Positions 33,644 through 44,853 of a stretch of 64,000 nt of DNA are shown here, piece by piece. How positions within the stretch are numbered: position 1 is the stretch's first letter; every line of letters begins with the position of its first letter. The position numbers and the translations under genes were made by a program. The stretch covers positions 12,434,681 through 12,498,680 of the forward strand of contig NC_033802.1 in assembly GCF_001876935.1 (NCBI RefSeq), in the 5' to 3' direction. Below the pieces are notes generated by a model. It worked only from the letters and a program-made list of their open reading frames with translations, was not told where the DNA came from and did no database searches. The stretch is from Asparagus officinalis (taxonomy: Eukaryota; Streptophyta; Magnoliopsida; Asparagales; Asparagaceae).

Positions 33644-35050
33644 ATAGCAAACGTGTATTCAAATTCGTTTATAGTAGTATGTTAATATTTGATAATTATT
33701 CGTGAATATACGTTAACAGTTTTTGTAGTCTTTTTGCAAACTATTCGATTCACATGCGATTCATTATATTATCCTAGTATTATAATGCAGCCAAACATGA
33801 TACAAATTAATGAATATGCAATCTAGCATAGAGGGTAATATTCACAAATCAAAAACTACTTATATGAAGCTATATGTGTAAAAAATTCAGATACATAGAA
33901 AATATATTAACTCAATTTTATAGGTCTAAAATAGTGTAATACATAAATGAATATTTTATTAAACAAACGACTTGAATATATTTGTGGCTAAATTCTTTCC
34001 GTTATGAGCCAAATACTAAATACTATTTATTTATTGTTGAATGAACTAACAAATCAAATACAACCGAAAATTTAAGCGAATAAAAACCAAACAATTTGTT
34101 CAATGTTTGGTTCATTTTCACCCCTATTTATCACCACCCAACTATTCAGCTACACTCGGTAGTTGTTGCCATAAGAGAAAAAGGAATTATCTGCAATTTA
34201 ATAACTATATAATTTATCATCATAAGAGAATTATACTTATCAAATTGCGAAAATTAGAGGTGTTGGGGGCTATTAAAATCGTTGACTATTAAGCTTGGTG
34301 GGGGGGGGGGTTATATATTACCCTTTATGACAATATAAACAAAGGTTCATGTTATATGTACTTTAGAAGTAATTTTGATGGTGGTTTATGATAATTTCCC
34401 CTTTTTGAAATTCACTTCTTTTCCTTATTTTTTTAATTTTGACCAACCATATGGTCCATGGTCCATGGTCCATGGAGTTGACAAAGGTGATTGCTGATGA
34501 CTGGTTGGTTCCCTATGAGGGGATTCTGGACGAAATGCTTGCTAAAATTGTTATCAACCATACTAGACAATTGCCGTGGAAAATTCTTTTTTGAACAGCA
34601 ACAAATGAATAATGTGACCTAGGTTGTGTGGTTCAATTTCTATAATAAAAAAAAGGAAAAGGAAAAGTACCCAAAATTTATTTTCATATTGTTTGTTACT
34701 TTTTCTTTGATTGGTTTAAATACAAAAAGAAGAAAAATCAACTTTATAGAAAGTAAGTTTGAGAAGTAAAAATGGATAAGTTCGTACAAAAATTTATTAT
34801 TTAAAACCAATGCGTCAGATTACTTTGCAAATTTCATCCGTAGTTCTTGACAATTTTCATCCATATTGAGAGGATATTGATTTCCGTAAAGCAATATATT
34901 TTCTTTAACTTTATAGAAAATAGTTATATAACCTTTTTGAACAAAACATAGTTTTAGTATATACCCAATAGAATCTTTTAATTATCAAATTGTCATTGTC
35001 ATAAGATTTCCCATTAATTTTCTCAAAAGAGGGTGAACCAAACGAATTGG
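33644..35050. other. AT-rich non-coding region
   Basis: Contains a 10-G run near 34300 and three copies of GGTCCAT at 34453-34476. No gene is recognised. Confidence 0.4.
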
Positions 35051-35052
35051 GA

Positions 35053-35345
35053 TCCTCTACTAATAGATCCTCTACTAATATCTACTAATAAAGAGATCTT
35101 AGCCTTTGATTTATCAATCAAAGGCCAAGATCTCATAATTGTAGGAGTGATATAATTCACAGAAACAAACGGCAACAAGTTAATAACATAAGAAAAAGTA
35201 CGTTACGTACTTTTTTACATTTTCATTCTAGGATGAAATTAAACAAAAGGATTTGCAAATAAAAGTGCTAAAGGCCAAGATTCCATTAGAATATATTAGA
35301 AAGCTCCTCATTAGTAGAGGATCTCAATCCGAACCAAACAGCCCT
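35053..35345. mobile_element. Degenerate inverted-repeat element (MITE-like)
   Basis: Left GGGATCCTCTACTAAT pairs with right ATTAGTAGAGGATCTC. The outer right end GAACCAAACAGCCCTTAA resembles the Tourist terminus above, but the left end has lost its match. Inside are a hairpin (GATCTTAGCCTTTGAT and its complement, about 35096-35133) and a near-perfect palindrome centred on about 35203 (AAGTACGTTACGTACTT). I cannot define a TSD. Confidence 0.5.
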
Positions 35346-35351
35346 TAAGAC

Positions 35352-35800
35352 TTGTTGGAGTTATAACTTAAAAACTTGGGTTTGTAGAGGAAAAGAGGAA
35401 AAGTTTAGTCCCACATAGGAAATGGAATAGGAATGAAGGGTCTTTATAAGCCTTCCCTTTCTCTCCTATGCCTAGAAGAAAACAAAAGGTTATGCTCCAC
35501 ACCACACACGCGCGCGCCGGCCGGGCCGGGCTCGGGTTCGGGTTCGGGTCGGGTGGCGCGCTCACACGAATGCCGCTCCGGATTAATGGGCCCTTAATCT
35601 GCTATATTTTTATTTTTGAATAATTAAAATATAATTTTTATTTTTGAATAATTAAAATAAAATATTTATTTTTGAATAATTAACATGTGATAAACATTTT
35701 TGTATAGGTTAGGATTAAATATTTTGTAACTGTTATAATTACAATACCGCGGTTTTATGGATTTAAATGACAAAAAACGGCTAACGTTAATACATTAATG
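35352..35800 (+). mobile_element. Possible LTR fragment
   Basis: TGTTGGAGTTATAACTT followed by AGTCCCACAT and TTTATAAG resembles the start of many plant LTRs. A GC-rich (GGGTTC)n tract and a 3-copy repeat of TTTTTGAATAATTAAAATA (about 35604-35685) follow. No second LTR or primer site is visible. Confidence 0.3.
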
Positions 35801-35885
35801 GGTGAGTAATTAGATCAACAAGAGTGGAACCTTCCGCGCGAAGAGCAAGCAGCTGCCGGACAGCACCCTCCACTTCGTTCAAACG

Positions 35886-37530
35886 CTAAAAATAGGGCCT
35901 CGTCGCAGTAGCGCCGAGCCTCTTACGCAAGAAGGACGCGTCGTGTTCAAGAACCTCCTTGAATTCCTCAAAGGAGCAATTCTCCTCCAAGACTAACCGG
36001 GTGCAGTGGGCCAAAGTATCTTCGAAATTCGCCAGAGCTCGCTCCACCTGCGTTTTTCGCCAGCGTTCCAAGGGAGAGAGGGCGGCCTCCTCCGCCGTCG
36101 AGGTACCTATGGCCATAACCATAGGGGTGGTAACGGGCACCACCGGAGCCGGTGCGACCAATAACGCCCTCGGTGCAGTGGTCACAACGATGGTCACTTG
36201 CAGAGTGGGAACCTCCCGTTGGAGCGGAGACTCTCGCGCCGATGAACGACCCCCAGACAACGCTTCCGCAGGAGCAGGAGATCCCCCTGTTTGGCCAGGC
36301 GCGTCCTCAAGAGCCAAATCCTCTTCCTCACTGGGCAGTGCCTCGTGAACCGAGACATTGTCATCCTCCTCAGATGAGCGATTCGCCCAAGAGTGAGCAC
36401 CCTCCTCACCTGCGACTGCACGGTTAGGGTCAACTACGAATGCACGGAAAGAGGTTAACAGAGACCCCTCGAAAGGGACCCTACTAACGGTCGGGTACGC
36501 AAGGAAAAGTAATATTAAAGCACACACTTACCTGAGCTAGGGGGCTCCTCCTCGTTTCCAGCCTCCCCTTCCTCGTCGGAAGGAATGGAGATCACCTTCT
36601 CAATCGCGCCTGCATAGGTCCGATACCAAGGTCAAAAGGTACGAGATCATCGTTGCAATCGAAGACGCTATTACAAAAGAAAAATTACCTCCTGATGCGG
36701 ACACAGAAGCTGCTGGAACTCCCGTCGGTGGCCTCTCGCCAGATCGCGGAGGAGTGTTTCTCGTAGTCGCCAGAACCGCCCCCGATGCAGCAGAAGAGGC
36801 GGGCAGCACAGCTCCAGACGTCGCCGCTCCGGGGATACCTACCTGGGGAACATCATCCTGACCTTCCGCCGCTCGGACGGTTTCCGCCATCTCATCACGA
36901 CGGACCTTCTTAGCCGCCTCCGCTCGGGAACTCTCGGCCACTGCCTCCCGCTGACGCTTCGAGAGAAGCGAGCTACTCGGAGACAGAAGCGGCGCCCCCA
37001 TTTGTCCGATTGTCGGACTCCGGACTGGAGCTCGAACCTCGGGAGCCTTCAGATTCGTCAAACCAGCATCAGAACCCTCGGTATCCTCAGCTGGATCCTC
37101 CGAAAACAACTCCCTAGCAGTTTGGTGGGCCCTTCGCCTCGAAGAACGGAGAGAACCCCTGACAGGACGATCGCGTTCCACCAGACATGAGTTCTGGAAC
37201 CAGAAATTGGCAGGATTAGCACTAGCGCCCCGATACCAGCGGCAGTATAAGAGCGTGTGGTGTAAATCGCGTTCTGGAACCAGAAATTGGCAGGATTAGC
37301 ACTAGCGCCCCGATACCAGCGGCAGTATAGGAGCGTGTGGTGTAAATCGCGATCCCGTGCGGGTAGCTCAAAACGAGCCTAAGTGCCACCTGCATGAGTC
37401 CAGAACCATCCCCGAGCGCCATCCACCAGTCCTCCTTCAAAGCACAGGTGGGGGTTGGCGTTGCCCACATACAATTGATCGTACCCGAACTGGCGCGCAA
37501 ACCTACATGATGTTTGTGATTCAGGAAGAA
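35886..37530 (-). pseudogene. Three-exon retroelement-associated gene with plant-mobile-domain-like motif
   Basis: Exon A (36689-37530) encodes FARQFGYDQLYVGNANPHL near 37500, a motif like those of plant mobile domain proteins, then an Arg- and Ser-rich region. A donor (GGAG|GTAATT), a 79-bp intron and an acceptor (TATGCAG) lead to exon B (36532-36609), which encodes AIEKVISIPSDEE. A second donor (CTCAG|GTAAGTG) and acceptor lead to exon C (about 35896-36415), which encodes an acidic then coiled-coil-like C-terminus ending RKRLGATATRPYF. Both introns are phase 1 and the frame is kept across both joins. An 80-bp duplication (37191-37350) and a stop break exon A. Genes of this type lie antisense between pol and the 3' LTR in Grande/RIRE2/Retand-type Tat elements. 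No such element remains around this copy, which abuts copia pol at 37530. Confidence 0.6.
37191..37350. repeat. 80-bp tandem duplication in exon A
   Basis: 37191-37270 and 37271-37350 differ at one base. The insertion is not a multiple of three and shifts the frame. Confidence 0.95.
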
Positions 37531-39225
37531 CAACTAGAGGGGGTAACAAATATTTTGTAACTTTTATAGACGATTGCTCTAAATATTGTTACCTCTACTT
37601 AATTAAGACCAAAGATGAAGTCATAAACAAATTTAAAATATATAAAGCAGAAGTTGAAAATCAATTGGATAAGAAAATTAAAATACTAAGATCAGATAGA
37701 GGTGGTGAGTACACTTCTAATGAATTAAAACAATTCTGTGAAGATAATGGAATTATTCATGAAATAACTGCTCCATATACACCTCAATCTAATGGAGTAG
37801 CTGAGAGAAAGAATAGAACACTAATGGACATGGTAAACTCAATGTTAATTAATTCTGGTGTGCCAGAAAATTTATGGGGAGAAGCTCTCATGACTGCATG
37901 TCATATACTAAATAGAATTCCATTCAAGAAATCTGATAAAACCCCTTACACAATTTGGAAGAATAGAAACCCTAATTTAGATCACCTAAAAGTGTGGGGG
38001 TGCTTAGCAAAAGTCAAAATACCTGAGAATAAAAGAAAGAAGATTGGCCCTAAAACTGTAGATGGAATTTTTATTGGCTATGCTTCTGATAGTAATGCAA
38101 ATAGATTTTTAATAATCAACTCTGACATTAATGAGATAGCCAACAACACCATAATTGAAGCTAGGGATGCACATTACTTTGAAAATATTTTTCCTTACAA
38201 GACCAGAATAAACAACACAGGCCCTAGCTCTAATAATTCAGATCCTAGTTCTAATCAAGGTGAAACTAGTTCTAAACAAATTAGACCACTAGAAAGTCCA
38301 GAGGAGCCTAGGAGAAGTAAAAGAACTAGAATAGAAAAGGTCCATGAAGATTTCTATGCATTACTTGTAGAAGATTCTCCAGTTACATTTGAAGATGCAA
38401 TGAAATCAGTAGATGCTCCATTTTGGAAGGAAGCTATAAATAATGAGATACAATCTATAGTTCAAAATCATACTTGGGAACTAACTGATCTTCCTTCAGG
38501 ATGTAAAACCATAGGATGTAAATGGGTGTTTAAGAAGAAACTTAGACCTGATGGAACAATAGATAAATATAAAGCCAGATTAGTAGCTAAAGGATATACC
38601 CAAAAGTCTGGTATTGATTATTTTGATGTCTATTCTCCAGTAGCTAGGATTACTACCATTAGAGTCCTCATAGCTCTAGCATCCATTCACAAATTAATAA
38701 TACATCAAATGGATGTTAAAACTGCATTTTTAAATGGAGACTTAGATGAAGAAATTTATATGGATCAACCTGAGGGATTTATAGCTTCTGGACAAGAAAA
38801 GAAAGTATGCAAGCTTATTAGATCACTATATGGTCTCAAACAAGCCCCAAAACAATGGCATATGAAATTTGATGAAATTATACTATCTTATGGATTTGTA
38901 ATTAATCAAACAGATGAGTGTGTATATCATAAAATAGATAAAAACAACAAAATTGTGATATTATGCCTATATGTTGATGACATTCTTATTTTTGGTTCTG
39001 ACATACAAATCATAAATGATATCAAACACTTTTTATCATAAAATTTTGACATGAAAGATTTAGGTCAAGCTGACCTAATTCTTAATACTAAAATCATAAA
39101 AAATAAGAATGGATATGTGCTATCACAATCACACTACATAGAGAAAATCCTTAATAATTTTTATGATCCAAACTGTCAACCTGTTTCCACTCCATATGAT
39201 CCTAATGCACATCTAAAGAAAAATA
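37529..39225 (+). pseudogene. Ty1/copia pol fragment (integrase, reverse transcriptase)
   Basis: The frame enters mid-integrase (TFIDDCSKYCYLYL), passes the second Asp (RSDRGGEYTS) and Glu (NGVAERKNRT) of the DDE triad, the HLKVWGCLAKV block, then reverse transcriptase: WKEAINNEIQS, KWVFKKKLRPDG, QMDVKTAFLNGDL, SLYGLKQAPKQW and the active site LYVDDILIF (about 38970). One TAA stop at 39039-39041 (FLS*NFDMKDLG) separates the last RT segment, SQSHYIEKIL. Sequence is lost at HLKKNTG (39225), where a Tat LTR begins. Gag, protease and RNase H are missing. The long open frame suggests this is one of the younger fragments. Confidence 0.9.
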
Positions 39226-39711
39226 CAGGTGTTTTCGTCGAAAGTTGGTTTTGTCATGGAATTCATTATATCTTCGGTCGATTACAATAAATTCAAAAGA
39301 AATAGTCTTTTTATAAGACTTCTCTTACACAACAAAAGGAAAATTAACTTTTTAGAAACAAACGCAGGATCGTTGTTCGGATCGCTGCTTGCGTGGGATC
39401 TTTGCCTGTGCCGGGAGCGCTTTGACTCGTGGACCACCAAACCACAGATTCTGATTGAACCGTGAGGGGTTTAATGATTCTTCCTTCGTTTATCGAAGTA
39501 AGAATTTGAAGCGAATATCTTATCGATGTAAGATGTTCACTCTTCCAAAGATCAAGTCTGAGCTTAGATCTCTAGGACTCGCTAGAAGCTTCTTGAGGAT
39601 GTTTGTGAAGAAGGAAGACTCTCTCTCTTGCTCTAATTCACCAAAACTCAAGGCTCTCTGCTCTAATCTCTCTGGAAAATGCTCAGCCCCTGTCAATGAT
39701 GGCCATAGGGG

Positions 39712-39722
39712 GGTATTTATAG
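39712..39722 (-). promoter_or_regulatory. TATA box of LTR family B
   Basis: Minus-strand CTATAAATACC, 465 bp inside the LTR start. Confidence 0.65.
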
Positions 39723-40002
39723 CCTCCTTAGACGATAACTGAAGAAATAGCTGGTCAATAACTGTCTCTTTAGGCGCGGCAGCTGATGCTGTCGCGGCTA
39801 AATCGACCCGGCCGCGGCTAAAGGGGCAGTTACACCCACATTCATACGTGTTTAAAACTGTTCTCCCACGACCTTTAACCACCTTTTTCGTGGTTTAACT
39901 GCCTGTCCACGTCAGCACACGTTCTATCTCTGATACGTCGCCACGTGGGCTTCAATAATCATCAGATAACTGCATTATAACTGCTGTAGCACGCCCTTTA
40001 AT

Positions 40003-40130
40003 GGCCGCGGCACTTTAGGTTGTCGCGCCTTAGCCGCGGCACGATATGCTGCCGCGCCTTAGCCGCGGCACCATATGCTGCCGCGCCATGGCCGCGGCAC
40101 CATGATCTGCCGCGCCTGAGCCGCGACACC
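40003..40130. repeat. 29-bp GC-rich palindromic minisatellite in LTR B U3
   Basis: Four to five units of about 29 bp alternate GCCGCGGC (a perfect palindrome) with TGCCGCGCC. Related GCCGCGGCTAA motifs also occur at 39776-39820, nearer the TATA box. Confidence 0.9.
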
Positions 40131-40187
40131 AAGCACTGTTTGGTTGTGTGTACATGTCGTCTCACTTCCTATTTTTTGACGTCTACA

Positions 40188-40719
40188 GATACCCCCTCCA
40201 AAGTATCTCAGACTCATCATTTTTTAGAGAGGGGTCTGGGACACTTTGGATATGATAAGCTTTCCCTGCAATTTCTCCAGTGCTTTGTTGAGGAAATTGC
40301 GTAGAATGGTTTGTGAATGGCTTCAATCCTTGACTTCTTCATCTTTTAGCCTATTCAGTGCTTTGTAGAATAGCTAAAATTCCTCCGGTACTACGTTTAT
40401 CGCGTGGCCGTTGTCGAAGTCTTGAATCTGTCGAAGTCTCAAATTAAAACTGCTGTCGAAGAATTTGAGAAATAGTTTATACTCATATACTATATTGGAG
40501 TGTTCGGGAAATAGTTTAACCTCATATACCCGTTGGGAGGTTCACGGAGATGCAGTTTATACTCATATACTCCTCGGAGTATTCGGGAAATAGTTTAACC
40601 TCATATACCCGTTAGGAGGTAACCAGGTTATTCTTAAGAATATTTTGAGTAATATTCTCCAGAAACTTCCTGTTGAGATTAGGGAAATAGTTTAGACTCG
40701 TATACCTATTGGAGTATTC
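40188..40719. other. 3' region of Tat family B with diffuse repeats
   Basis: The polypurine tract is at the left edge. From 40480 to 40640 an alternating repeat occurs (CATATAC with TTGGAG or TCGGAG, then GGGAAATAGTTTAACC), about 85 bp per double unit. No exon is recognised. Confidence 0.6.
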
Positions 40720-40917
40720 TGGTCTCTTGTTTGTTGGTAGAGATGAACCCGATGATGGAGAGGAAGAATTTTATATTCTATCTCCTGGTCTCTTGTTTGT
40801 TGGTAGAGATGAACCCGATGATGGAGAGGAAGAATTTTATATTCTATCTCCTGGTCTCTTGTTTGTTGGTAGAGATAAACCCAGAATCGGAGAAAAAGAA
40901 TTTTATATTCTATCTCC
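40720..40917. repeat. 66-bp tandem repeat, three copies (upstream block)
   Basis: Units start at 40720, 40786 and 40852. The first two are identical and the third differs at several bases. Each contains GAGGAAGAATTTTATATTCT and could encode EEEFYILSPG in frame. The same core recurs at 43440-44160, on the other side of the antisense gene. Confidence 0.95.
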
Positions 40918-41017
40918 TGGAGTAAAGAAACTCAAAGTGGGATCTCCACTTAGAGAATCTGGATTGGTTTGAATAATCCTAACTGTCATAAGGTTTGATT
41001 ACTCAATTCAAAAGTGG

Positions 41018-41585
41018 ACCCTTCGTTCGCAAAAAATGAATCGAAAGGAGATTTTGGTTGTGGTCCTAACTGTAGTAAGGTTTGACCAAGTGGGAGTTTT
41101 GAGACGATCCTAACTGTTTAAAGGTTTGATCGTTCAATTTGTGGACCTCTCGTTCATGGAACGAATCGAGAGGGGATTTTGGCTTTGGTCCTAACTGTTT
41201 AAAGGTTTGACCAAGATGGGAATTTGAGACGATCCTAACTGTTTAAAGGTTTGATCGTTCAATTTGTGGACCTCTCGTTCATGGAACGAATCGAGAGGGG
41301 ATTTTGGCTTTGGTCCTAACTGTTTAAAGGTTTGACCAAGATGGGAATTTGAGACGATCCTAACTGTTTAAAGGTTTGATCGTTCAATTTGTGGACCTCT
41401 CGTTCATGGAACGAATCGAGAGGGGATTTTGGCTTTGGTCCTAACTGTTTAAAGGTTTGACCAAGATGGGAATTTGAGACGATCCTAACTGTTTAAAGGT
41501 TTGATCGTTCAATTTGTGGACCTCTCGTTCATGGAACGAATCGAGAGGGGATTTTGGCTTTGGTCCTAACTGTTTAAAGGTTTAT
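41018..41585. repeat. 125-bp tandem repeat, about 4.5 copies
   Basis: GGACCTCTCGTTCATGGAAC begins at 41143, 41268, 41393 and 41518. The central copies look identical. Each unit carries two copies of CCTAACTGTTTAAAGGTTTG. A related, more diverged pair is at 44280-44460. Confidence 0.95.
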
Positions 41586-41643
41586 CTGATTCCCTTCATC
41601 TTGCCTGATCTTTTGTCTGACTAACGAAGGATTAATATTACAG

Positions 41644-42977
41644 CACCAACCATTGGGATTAGCCCAATATCGATTCCTGGTATATCTAGCTTACCTCGGA
41701 GTGACGGACTCGCCGGTACGCATACGATTTAGGGATATCGTACTTCTCTAAGTTTATCTGACTTTTGACTAATATATGAGTGCAATCATAGGACCAGCCA
41801 CCGGGACTGATTCTCTTATGACTCCTGGCATTCCTCAGATGCCTACGGGTGATGGACCTACAGGTATGCAGATGACCTTATCATCCTAATCCTCCTTATT
41901 TGTCTAAATTTTCATTTTGACTAATAAGAGGGTGCCATCATAGGACCAGCCGCTTGGGCCGATACTCTTATGACTCTTGGCATTCCCGCTGCATCTGAGG
42001 ACGGTGGGATTGCAGGTATGCATACGATCTTCTTGTCCCGATTCTCCTTATTTACCCAAATTTCCACTTGGCTAATACAGGAGTGTCACTGTAGGACCTG
42101 ACTAATACAGGAGTGTAACTATAGGACCGGCCGTTGGGCCTGATACTACTACAGTTCCCGGGGCTGAAAATCTGCATAGAAGTGACGTCTCTCCGTCCTT
42201 GCCGAGTGATATGAGCAATCCGCCTGCAGGGGTTGATATACCCTCTTCTGCTGCTGTCTCAGAGCCTGTCGGATCTCAGCCTGAGGGGACGTCCGTTGGC
42301 ATTGGTATGCTCAGAACTTGCCTTTTGAATTTCCCTATCGTATTCGATAGTCCGCTGAATTTCTGTGTTGTTGCTTGTAGGATCTCGATCTTCCCTATAC
42401 GAGCGTGTCCGCGTCCTTTTGGTCGATACTGATCCTGACAGAGAGGCTTTTCGTACGGACCTCAGCTTCTTCACTGCCTTTTATAACGGCATGATCGAGA
42501 AACTTCTTCATAGAGGATACGGTTTCGATCAGTTCAGGCGTTCCTTTCCCGGAATTGGCCGACTCCTTTACTACTGATTTCGCTGCCCTGGAGTCAGAGA
42601 TACGAGAGTTGAAGGAGTTGGAGGTTAACGGGGCTTCTTCTTTCGTGTCCTCTCAGTTGGAGCATAGGATGGCACAGTGGCGTGAGCTGAGATCTTCCAT
42701 CGGATGCGAGCTTCAGTCACATGAGAGTTCCGCTGCGCAGCTGATGGCTACCGTAGCGAGGAAAGACACGGATAGAGCTGAGCTACTCCGCTCCTTGGAC
42801 TCGAGTCGCGAGGAGGTGACTAGGTTGAAGGAGGCTTTGAAGCACGCCGAGGAATCTGCTGCCCTTATTGCAGATGACCTGGCTGGACTAGAGCGTTCTC
42901 GGGAACAGGCACTCGAGAAGCTAGGATCCTCCCAGGAGAGACTGATGAAGCTGAAGAGCGAAGCCGCGGAGATTTAG
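41644..42977 (+). pseudogene. Multi-exon gene antisense to the Tat element, with triplicated exons
   Basis: The function is unknown. The gene runs opposite to the Tat element and lies between its integrase and 3' LTR, as antisense ORFs do in Grande, RIRE2 and Retand. Exons inferred from AG/GT borders and frame: 41644-41715, 41792-41863 and 41944-42015 (each 72 bp), 42125-42304 (180 bp) and 42381-42977. All introns are phase 1 and 76-109 bp. The first three exons, and the start of the fourth, encode variants of a 24-residue repeat (GPATGTDSLMTPGIP, GPAAWADTLMTLGIP, GPAVGPDTTTVPG). The last exon encodes YERVRVLLVDTD, FYNGMIEKLLHRGYGFDQF and then a long coiled coil (SEIRELKELEV, SREEVTRLKEALKHAEES). 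A one-base insertion near 42551 (CCCGGAATTGG) breaks that exon. Exons before 41644 were not found. Confidence 0.6.
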
Positions 42978-43439
42978 CTTAAAGTCTCATATTCTTAGCC
43001 GTCAGTTGCCTTCGGGCTAACGAGCTTTTTGTTGTATGCTTTTGACTTGAAATAGAAACTCTGCATTTGCTTCTTTCTTGTGATTTTTCTGTATATTTTT
43101 TTTTTGAATGACTTATGGGATTTTTGGCAAACCCCCAGCCCTCAACGGGTTTGATATGTCTTTACCGATTACCGTTTGAAATCGGACTAGCATGTGAATT
43201 ATTAAACCCGTCTCACATGTAACGTTGTGCTAAGAGAGTAAACTCTCTGAGGCTTTGTGCTATGATTTTGAATACATAGGCTTCGTCTTTCTCACGGGAA
43301 TAGACTACCCGGCAACGCGTGTTAGGCGTTGACTTATCCCTACTTAGGCTTCGGAATGAAATTCCCCGTGCATCGAATGCCCGGATTGAGAATCGTGTCT
43401 TTTCTAAAAGCAGAGACAGACTGAGAAACGGGAGAGGAA

Positions 43440-44230
43440 CAATTTTATATTCTATCTCCCGGTGCTGAAGAGGAAGAATTTTATATCCTATCTTCAACTG
43501 GAAAGGAAACGGGAGAGGAAGAATTTTATATTCTATCTCCCGGTGCTGAAGAGGAAGAATTTTATATCCTATCTTCAACTGGAAAGGAAACGGGAGAGGA
43601 AGAATTTTATATTCTATCTCCCGGTGCTGAAGAGGAAGAATTTTATATTCTATCTTCAACTGGAAAGGAAACAGGAGAGGAAGAATTTTATATTCTATCT
43701 CCTGGTGCCAAAGAGGAAGAATTTTATATTCTATCTTTAGCTGGAAAGGACACGGGAGAGGAAGAATTTTATATTCTATCTCCCGGTGCTGAAGAGGAAG
43801 AATTTTATATTCTATCTACAGCTGGAAAGGAAACTCGAGGTGGGATCCCCACCCCCAGAATCCGGAAGGATGAACTGGGAGTGGGATCTCCACTCCGAGC
43901 ATCGGAAAGGTCCGAGGAGAGGAAGAATTTTATATTCTATCTCCCGGTGCTGAAGAGGAAGAATTTTATATTCTATCTACAGCTGGAAAGGAAACTCGAG
44001 GTGGGATCCCCACCCCCAGAATCCGGAAGGATGAACTGGGAGTGGGATCTCCACTCCGAGCATCGGAAAGGTCCGAGGAGAGGAAGAATTTTATATTCTA
44101 TCTCCCGGTGCTGAAGAGGAAGAATTTTATATTCTATCTACAGCTGGAAAGGAAACTCGAGGTGGGATCTCCACCCCCAGAATCCGGAAGGATGAAACTA
44201 AGAGTGGGATCTCCACTCCGAGAATCGTAA
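43440..44230. repeat. Minisatellite block downstream of the antisense gene
   Basis: An 81-bp unit (GGGAGAGGAAGAATTTTATA and TGCTGAAGAGGAAGAATTTT in alternation) occurs about five times from 43440 to 43830. It is followed by 161-bp units that add GGTGGGATCCCCACCCCC and AGTGGGATCTCCACT, twice in full and once in part. It shares its core with 40720-40917. Confidence 0.95.
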
Positions 44231-44259
44231 CAATTCGGATAACCCTAACTGTCGGAAGG

Positions 44260-44470
44260 TTTGATTACCCGATTTGGAAGTGGACCTCTCGTTCATTGGG
44301 GGAATCGAGAGGAGATTTTGGCTTTGGCCCTAACTTTTATAGGTTTGACCCAGCAGGAGTTTGAGATGACCCTAACTCGATTTGAAAGTGGACCTCTCGT
44401 TCATTGGAGGAATCGAGAGGGGATTTTGGCTTTGGCCCTAACTTTTACAGGTTTGACCAGAAAACACAGA
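44260..44470. repeat. Diverged pair of the 125-bp-type repeat
   Basis: Two units starting GGACCTCTCGTTCATTGG (about 44282 and 44390) correspond to the 41143-41585 array. The preceding ATAACCCTAACTGTCGGAAG matches the lead-in at about 40973-40995. Confidence 0.85.
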
Positions 44471-44495
44471 AAGTGGAATACAGGTAGCAAAGAGA

Positions 44496-44705
44496 ATGCC
44501 AACTCGTATTATCACTCACAGGGAGACTTTGAATGCTAGGCGTTCAGGACCTAGCACGTTAAGTCTGCAAAATGCCAATGACGGGCAAATGGAAATGTTG
44601 GTGGATCCACTGTCATTTGATTTGATCAGCGGATGGTTTGGCGAGGAAAGATTAACCTACCAGAAGATTGGATCTCTTCTCACAAAAATAACTCATAAGA
44701 GTTAG
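44496..44705 (+). other. Short ORF of 69 codons, unrecognised
   Basis: The frame begins MPTRIITHRETLNARRSGP and ends ERLTYQKIGSLLTKITHKS. It lies on the antisense-gene strand, 150 bp before the convergent end of integrase. It could be an exon or a displaced 5' end of an antisense gene copy. No homology is recognised and chance is possible. Confidence 0.25.
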
Positions 44706-44853
44706 AGAATAAGAAGAGACATTCCGGCCTTCAGAGTTTGAATCGAATGCAGAGTTCTTATTCGTCAATTCCACAATGACCGGGTTATCCCTAAGAATAC
44801 CCATGTGGTATTCTTCCGGGAACTTCCCGATGCATTGGTTATCCAAAAAGATA

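Larger units (their letters stand above)
39230..40187 (-). mobile_element. 3' LTR of the minus-strand Tat element (family B)
   Basis: On the minus strand the LTR begins TGTAGACGTCAAAAAATAGG at 40187, directly after a polypurine tract (TTTGGAGGGGGTATC, 40188-40202), and ends ...AAAACA at 39230. A minus-strand TATA box (CTATAAATACC) is at 39712-39722. Upstream of it in element orientation lies a GC-rich palindromic array (40003-40130). The 5-bp flank on the left is ACAGG; the other LTR would lie beyond the gap at 51515, so the TSD cannot be checked. Confidence 0.75.

Noticed and set aside
43213..44230. ORFs repeating FYILP or YKILP units on both strands
   Set aside because: They are frames of the minisatellite around GAGGAAGAATTTTATATTCT. 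No start context, conservation or neighbouring exon supports translation.
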